Of a stretch of 64,000 nucleotides of DNA, positions 59,589-64,000 are shown one piece after another (position 1 is the stretch's first letter; each line of letters starts with the position of its first letter). The notes beneath the pieces are model-generated. The model was given only the letters and a program-made list of their open reading frames with translations. It did no database searches and was not told the DNA's origin. The position numbers were made by a program, and so were the translations under genes. Origin of the DNA: Halichondria panicea (taxonomy: Eukaryota > Porifera > Demospongiae > Suberitida > Halichondriidae); NCBI RefSeq assembly GCF_963675165.1, contig NC_087393.1, positions 2,237,502-2,301,501 of the forward strand, in the 5' to 3' direction.

Positions 59589-61937
59589 CCCCTGTGCAAT
59601 TACCGTATATTTCGAGGGTTTTCGTGGAAAGACCGTTGGAAATGTTTCCGCAAATTTAACTTCGCTGATTTAAATCTCACTTTTCATGGGCTAACTAGAG
59701 CTACATCAACATTATTTAGAATAAACCTTTGAAGTGGCCTTTACTAAAATATGATTCTTCTGTCCATCTAAAAAACCTACCCACAGGTTTCTATTTAGTG
59801 TTGATTACATTATCTCCAGTCACAGTGCTTTAAATAACGTAATGCACAATACATGAGACATTGATATGGATTCAAATGTAGCCAGGAAAAAAGTTACGCT
59901 GTACACGTCATGGCAGGCTGTACACGACATGGTAGGCTGTACACAACGTTCGAGATAAGATAAAGTGACAGCACTAAATCTTTTGGAACACACCTAGCTA
60001 AGATAAATTGTTTTAATACGGTGCACTATGATGGGTTCTCTGTTACAATAACACACTTGACGTTAACCTCAAGTTCATCCTCGGCTCACACATTAAAACA
60101 CTTAATTAACAAGAGAATTTGAAGAGTGTCAAACTACCAATAGCTTTATGTAAACACTGTGCACAAAGTAACACTCGCACGTGGATGTCGTAAAATTACT
60201 AGTAATCAGCTAGTAAATGCTAACAGCGAACAATGACATCATGAAATTCTGTGCATGACGTATAATGGATGTGGAAACGTCATCAATTGCGATTTGCTCA
60301 CATGCAAGGAAAGTGCTGAGTTAGCATGATTGGATTGCATCCAGATTTTGCGTGAGTGTGCGTATATATGTGGGTACGAGTGTATGCATGTGTATGAGTT
60401 TGAATGTATTCCTTAGACAAGCAATTGTTAGGATATCACGTTACTTTGTGCGCATGCAGTTTTCGTATAGGGGTATGGTTAATCTTAGCTGGGTGTGTCA
60501 AAACTGCATGTTTAATGTATGTGAAAATCCACTCTCTGTATTCGGTCTCCCAATTTTAATAAATCAGGCTCACAAATTAATAATGAATATAGCATTATGG
60601 GTGTGGCATTAATAAGCGCAAGCCTGAATTTAGTAAAGCGGGAGGCCGACTTACTAAAGCGTTGAGCCTGATTTAGGGATACAGTGAAGTGGATTTTGAT
60701 GTATTTAATTAAACAGGCAGTTTTGACACATGGTGTTTTGACACAAACGGCACCCCATAGTTATTGAGTCGTGAACGTGTGCCCTGCATTAGCTGTGTCC
60801 ATCAGAGAGCGCACAAAGTTGCTAAAATCGAGGCATGTATATAATTTTCGCTCGTGTTTTGGCGCGCCCCCTCACCCAAACATGTATGGGGGATCTTAAA
60901 ACCGGCGTTCAAAGAGCCCTGTGCCCCTCGCCTTTTAAGGTTTCAGTACCCCTGAGACGTTATTGTGAGGGTGTACGCTACAACCTCATCATGTCCTGAT
61001 ATAGATGTCGTACTGCAGTTCCAAGAGTACGCCAAAAACATTAAGAATCTCATACACATTCTGGCCATTATGGAGGGGTTTCACTGGGTGTGGCTGGATT
61101 GGGTTACCAATGGAAAAAAAGAGTGCGAAATGTTACAGAAATCTGTATAATTATTATACGTGAATCAGGTGAGGTAGCAGAGATTGAAATTGTAACGAGA
61201 ATCATTCAGTAGGTAAAGGTTAACTGAGTTAGGGGTTTTGAATACCGACATATTTTCACAGGTAGATTTGTTTGCGTTTTCACTGTTTAGCTGGTATTAA
61301 ATTCTGCTAAATCCTGCTCAAGTTGTGAAACTTTATAGCGTTCTATGTACTCGCAAGTGGTTTTAATGAGAGGATTCATTGCATTTTCCAATTATCTGCG
61401 AGTACAAATGTTTGCGATTTTACTCTCATTCGCAGAAATAGCAGAAATTAATACTCGTGAAAATATGTAAGATAATCCGACATTGTGTATATAGTATGGC
61501 TTCTTAGCTGTATAAGTCATTCCTGGGAGTGTATGATTAGTCGCTTCTGCACATCACTAATTGACCACTAATTGATCTTGACCGTGGCTCATGCCTATAG
61601 CAACTACACTTCCTCAGGTTTACTATACATGCAGCTAATAAACATGATTTTTTTAATGTATACATCCTCAAGCATGCATGTTGTATAAGCGGGTAATTTT
61701 CGTTGGTGCAAATGTTAGTATGAAACATTTGTGTCCCTCATACGGATTACCATAGATACACGAGTATCTATGCTCATACGTGCAATTAGATAGAATGCAA
61801 TTAGCCTCTGATTGAACTCGGCAATAACGTTGTATGTGGGAGACTAATTGCTGAGCTGCACCATACCTGACGTACCTCCTCTGCATGGTGGAGTACAACC
61901 TAGTGTAATATAAATACAACGTAATACAACCTAGTGT
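59589..61937. other. Gene-free spacer between the STRA6-like gene and the LDLa duplicate
   Basis: Contains a TATTTCGAGGG MITE fragment near 59604, the inverted relative of the 28440 repeat (59900-60110), TTCGCAG/CTGCGAG words near 61390-61470, a fragment of the 120-bp MITE near 61850, and a short direct repeat CAACCTAGTGTAATATAAA (61899 and 61928) at the edge of the duplication. The open frame at 60352-60612 has no recognisable product. Confidence 0.5.
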
Positions 61938-64000
61938 AATATAAACACAACGTAATATGCAGTAATTTTCATTTGGAGTCACCAGAATATACAACAAAAT
62001 TGGTCGTGTGGAGCTTTGCAAACTTTTTTCAACGTACTATTATAGACTGTATAACATGTCACTGTGTTTGCAACTATATGCATACCTCAATCCTCATAAA
62101 TTAAAAAAGTGTAAGCATCAGAGGAGGTACGACAGGCGCGGTGCAGCTCAAGCAATTAGCCTTTGCTTGAGCAATAATTATCCGCCCAGGCCCCGCCCAC
62201 GTCATATGTTTTTGCTGCACCGCGCCTGTCGAACCTCCTCTGCATGTACATGTCTCGACCCACAGGACGTATTGGGACAAGTTGTGCAGTGAAGCATTGA
62301 ACAGACAAACTTACAGAAAAATTGTGGCAATGGTATAGGAAAATCAGGTCCAACACTGGGGCACCGTGAATCTGTGTTTGGAGATACGTTAAAAAGTGCA
62401 AAACAATAGTGCGAATTGTACAAAATCGTGTCACTTACTGCAGCCGATTTCATCGTTTCCATTGGGACAGTCTGGTTCCCCGTCACAGACATACGGAAAA
62501 GGAAGAAAACAGTTGTTCTCATCGCCACAACTGAAGCCAAGTCCAATAGGTCCTGCATGAAAATGATCGAGATACTAGATCTATCATTAATACGTAGAAT
62601 ACATTCAAATTCATATAAGTCCCGCTTTTGAGAAATTCCAACAAGTGCTTTCTGATTTTTCACTGTGCGTGCATTTCTTATACCTTGACAGATAAACGAT
62701 GACTCATCTTTGCCATTGGGACAATCCAGCTGTCCATTACAAATTAACATATTGCTTATGCAAGTGTTGTTATCATTATTGCAAGAGAGAAAACCAGCGG
62801 TACAATCTGATAGTGTAAAGAAACATCAGTCGTTTTATCTACATGGGCAATGATCACTTACTTTCACACATTACATTGCTCTCGTCCGTACCGTTACTGC
62901 AGTCTGGTATTCCATCACAGAATTGCTCAAATACCAGACACTCCGAAGCTTCTTCATTGCAGGGTGCACTACCCAAAGGGCAAATGGGAAGATCTAATAA
63001 TTAAAACCATGTCAATACAGGGAACAACCAAGTATCTCGACTATAGAGTATACGTGCAATAGTATAATTATAAGGTAACACCACAATTCTTGCAACAGCC
63101 AATTGCTTACTGTTGACAATTTGCCCACAGATGTCCACACTCTCATCCTCCCCGTTTTCACAGTCTATCTCTCCATTACATACCAGACTGCTCGAGATAC
63201 ACTGAGTGCTACCGTCAAGGAACTTGCAAACTCGCAAATCTTCTATGTTGGGGCAGCCTGCATTGAGCAGTATATGAATACGTATATAGTTCACACTGTC
63301 ATCAATAGATACTGATTACTCTTATGGATACACTGATATATATACCACACAGCCAAAAACAAAGACACGTGACATTTTAAACATGCTGGTAACAAATTTG
63401 AAAGTAAATCGGTGGAAAAATCCAACTGTACAAACAGTATCCGGTTCCCCATGCATGCACAAGCCTTTCAAAAGCAATAATTATAATGGTAATTTTGAAT
63501 GTGAATGTATGATAGGTAAAACATCTTTTAGCTTGACAGCATGCAATGATATTTATTTACCGCAAAGGTCCACAGATTCATCATATCCGGTTTGGCAGTC
63601 AGATTCCCCGTTGCATGCGGCGGTATTGCTGAAACACTGATTCTCACCCTGAGAATCGATTACTGAGCACTGCAAAAACCCTTCACCACATTCTGTAGGC
63701 AAATTAAATGTGTGCTCTTTCCTTCCTGAGAATCTTAATTTCAATCACATTATACAAAAGACTGATAACTTGGCACACAGCAATACAGGTTTTATAACGG
63801 CATGAAAATGTGCCTAATATTGTATGTTACATGCATGCAGTAGCACATTTACTATCAGTCTCCATGGATATAGTTTATACATTCGAGACACTTACCACTA
63901 CAGAACTCCTCTGATTCATCTCTCCCATTGGAGCAGTCTACATTGCCATCACAGAAATTATCAATCAGTACACAAGTAGCGCCTGAGGCTGGTTCTCCAT
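61938..64000. repeat. Near-identical segmental copy of 30054-32121
   Basis: Collinear with gene A from the intron left of LDLa spacer 3 through LDLa 2a, with scattered substitutions and small indels in both exons and introns. The 120-bp MITE (62121-62240) is included. Similarity stops sharply near 61938 and runs off the window at 64000. Confidence 0.93.
62315..64000 (-). CDS. Partial LDLa-array gene (copy of gene A module 2), running off the right edge
   Basis: Exons, all in frame and matching gene A in length: spacer 62315-62371, LDLa f 62439-62552, e 62684-62806, d 62862-62993, c 63111-63257, b 63561-63692, and a partial from 63896. Cysteines and CNGxxDCxxGxDE cores are intact. Compared with gene A the changes are few (for example NGKDESS for NGIDESS in type e, and PNIEDLR for PNMGDLQ in type c). 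No module 3, Ig or C-terminal exon follows to the left, so the 3' end is missing. It may be a truncated gene, a gene with a different 3' end, or an assembly or haplotype artefact. Confidence 0.75.

Noticed and set aside
60352-60612. 86-codon plus-strand frame in the right intergenic spacer
   Set aside because: Its translation has no recognisable domain and no neighbouring exons with compatible splice sites.

Overview
This looks like metazoan nuclear DNA, most probably from a demosponge. The genes are split into dozens of short exons with GT-AG introns that are mostly phase 1. The sequence is AT-rich and full of short inverted-repeat elements and of the palindromic words TGCATGCA and ATAATTAT. 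The protein domains (Calx-beta, CCP/sushi, LDLa, Ig, CUB-like, and a cysteine-rich C-terminal module I recall from sponge and cnidarian predictions) are animal extracellular domains. The species assignment is inference.

Minus-strand family. The centre is gene A (47306 down to 26181). I could follow it exon by exon as 50 exons whose summed length, 7584 nt, is an open frame of 2527 residues. It has a signal peptide, a CUB-like region, a novel region, three Calx-beta domains, two CCPs, two more Calx-beta domains, the first half of a sixth Calx-beta, 18 LDLa domains, the second half of that Calx-beta, an Ig domain and a 272-codon C-terminal module. No membrane segment is evident, so the product is predicted to be secreted. 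The LDLa region is three copies of a seven-exon unit (one spacer exon plus six LDLa exons), and the array lies between the two exons of one Calx-beta domain.

Three relatives of gene A surround it in the same orientation. Paralogue B (16082 to 2178) has the same first 20 exons but five CCP exons instead of two, and no LDLa part inside the window. A rearranged, frameshifted, transposon-interrupted fragment lies at 21060-18206. A nearly identical copy of LDLa module 2 (61938 to the right edge) ends abruptly at 61938.

Plus strand. Between gene A and the right-hand duplicate is a 19-exon gene (51659-59330) encoding a STRA6-like multi-pass membrane protein (retinol-receptor family). Its first coding exon was not found. 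Gene A and this gene are head to head across 4.3 kb that carries a 1.1 kb transposon with long terminal inverted repeats and a 9-bp target duplication.

Repeats. Positions 1-760 are a ~157-bp satellite. The stretches 16.1-18.2 kb and 21.1-25.3 kb are graveyards of retrotransposon fragments and inverted-repeat elements. Many introns carry MITE-like elements, several with clear target-site duplications. No RNA genes, CRISPR arrays or prokaryotic features were found.
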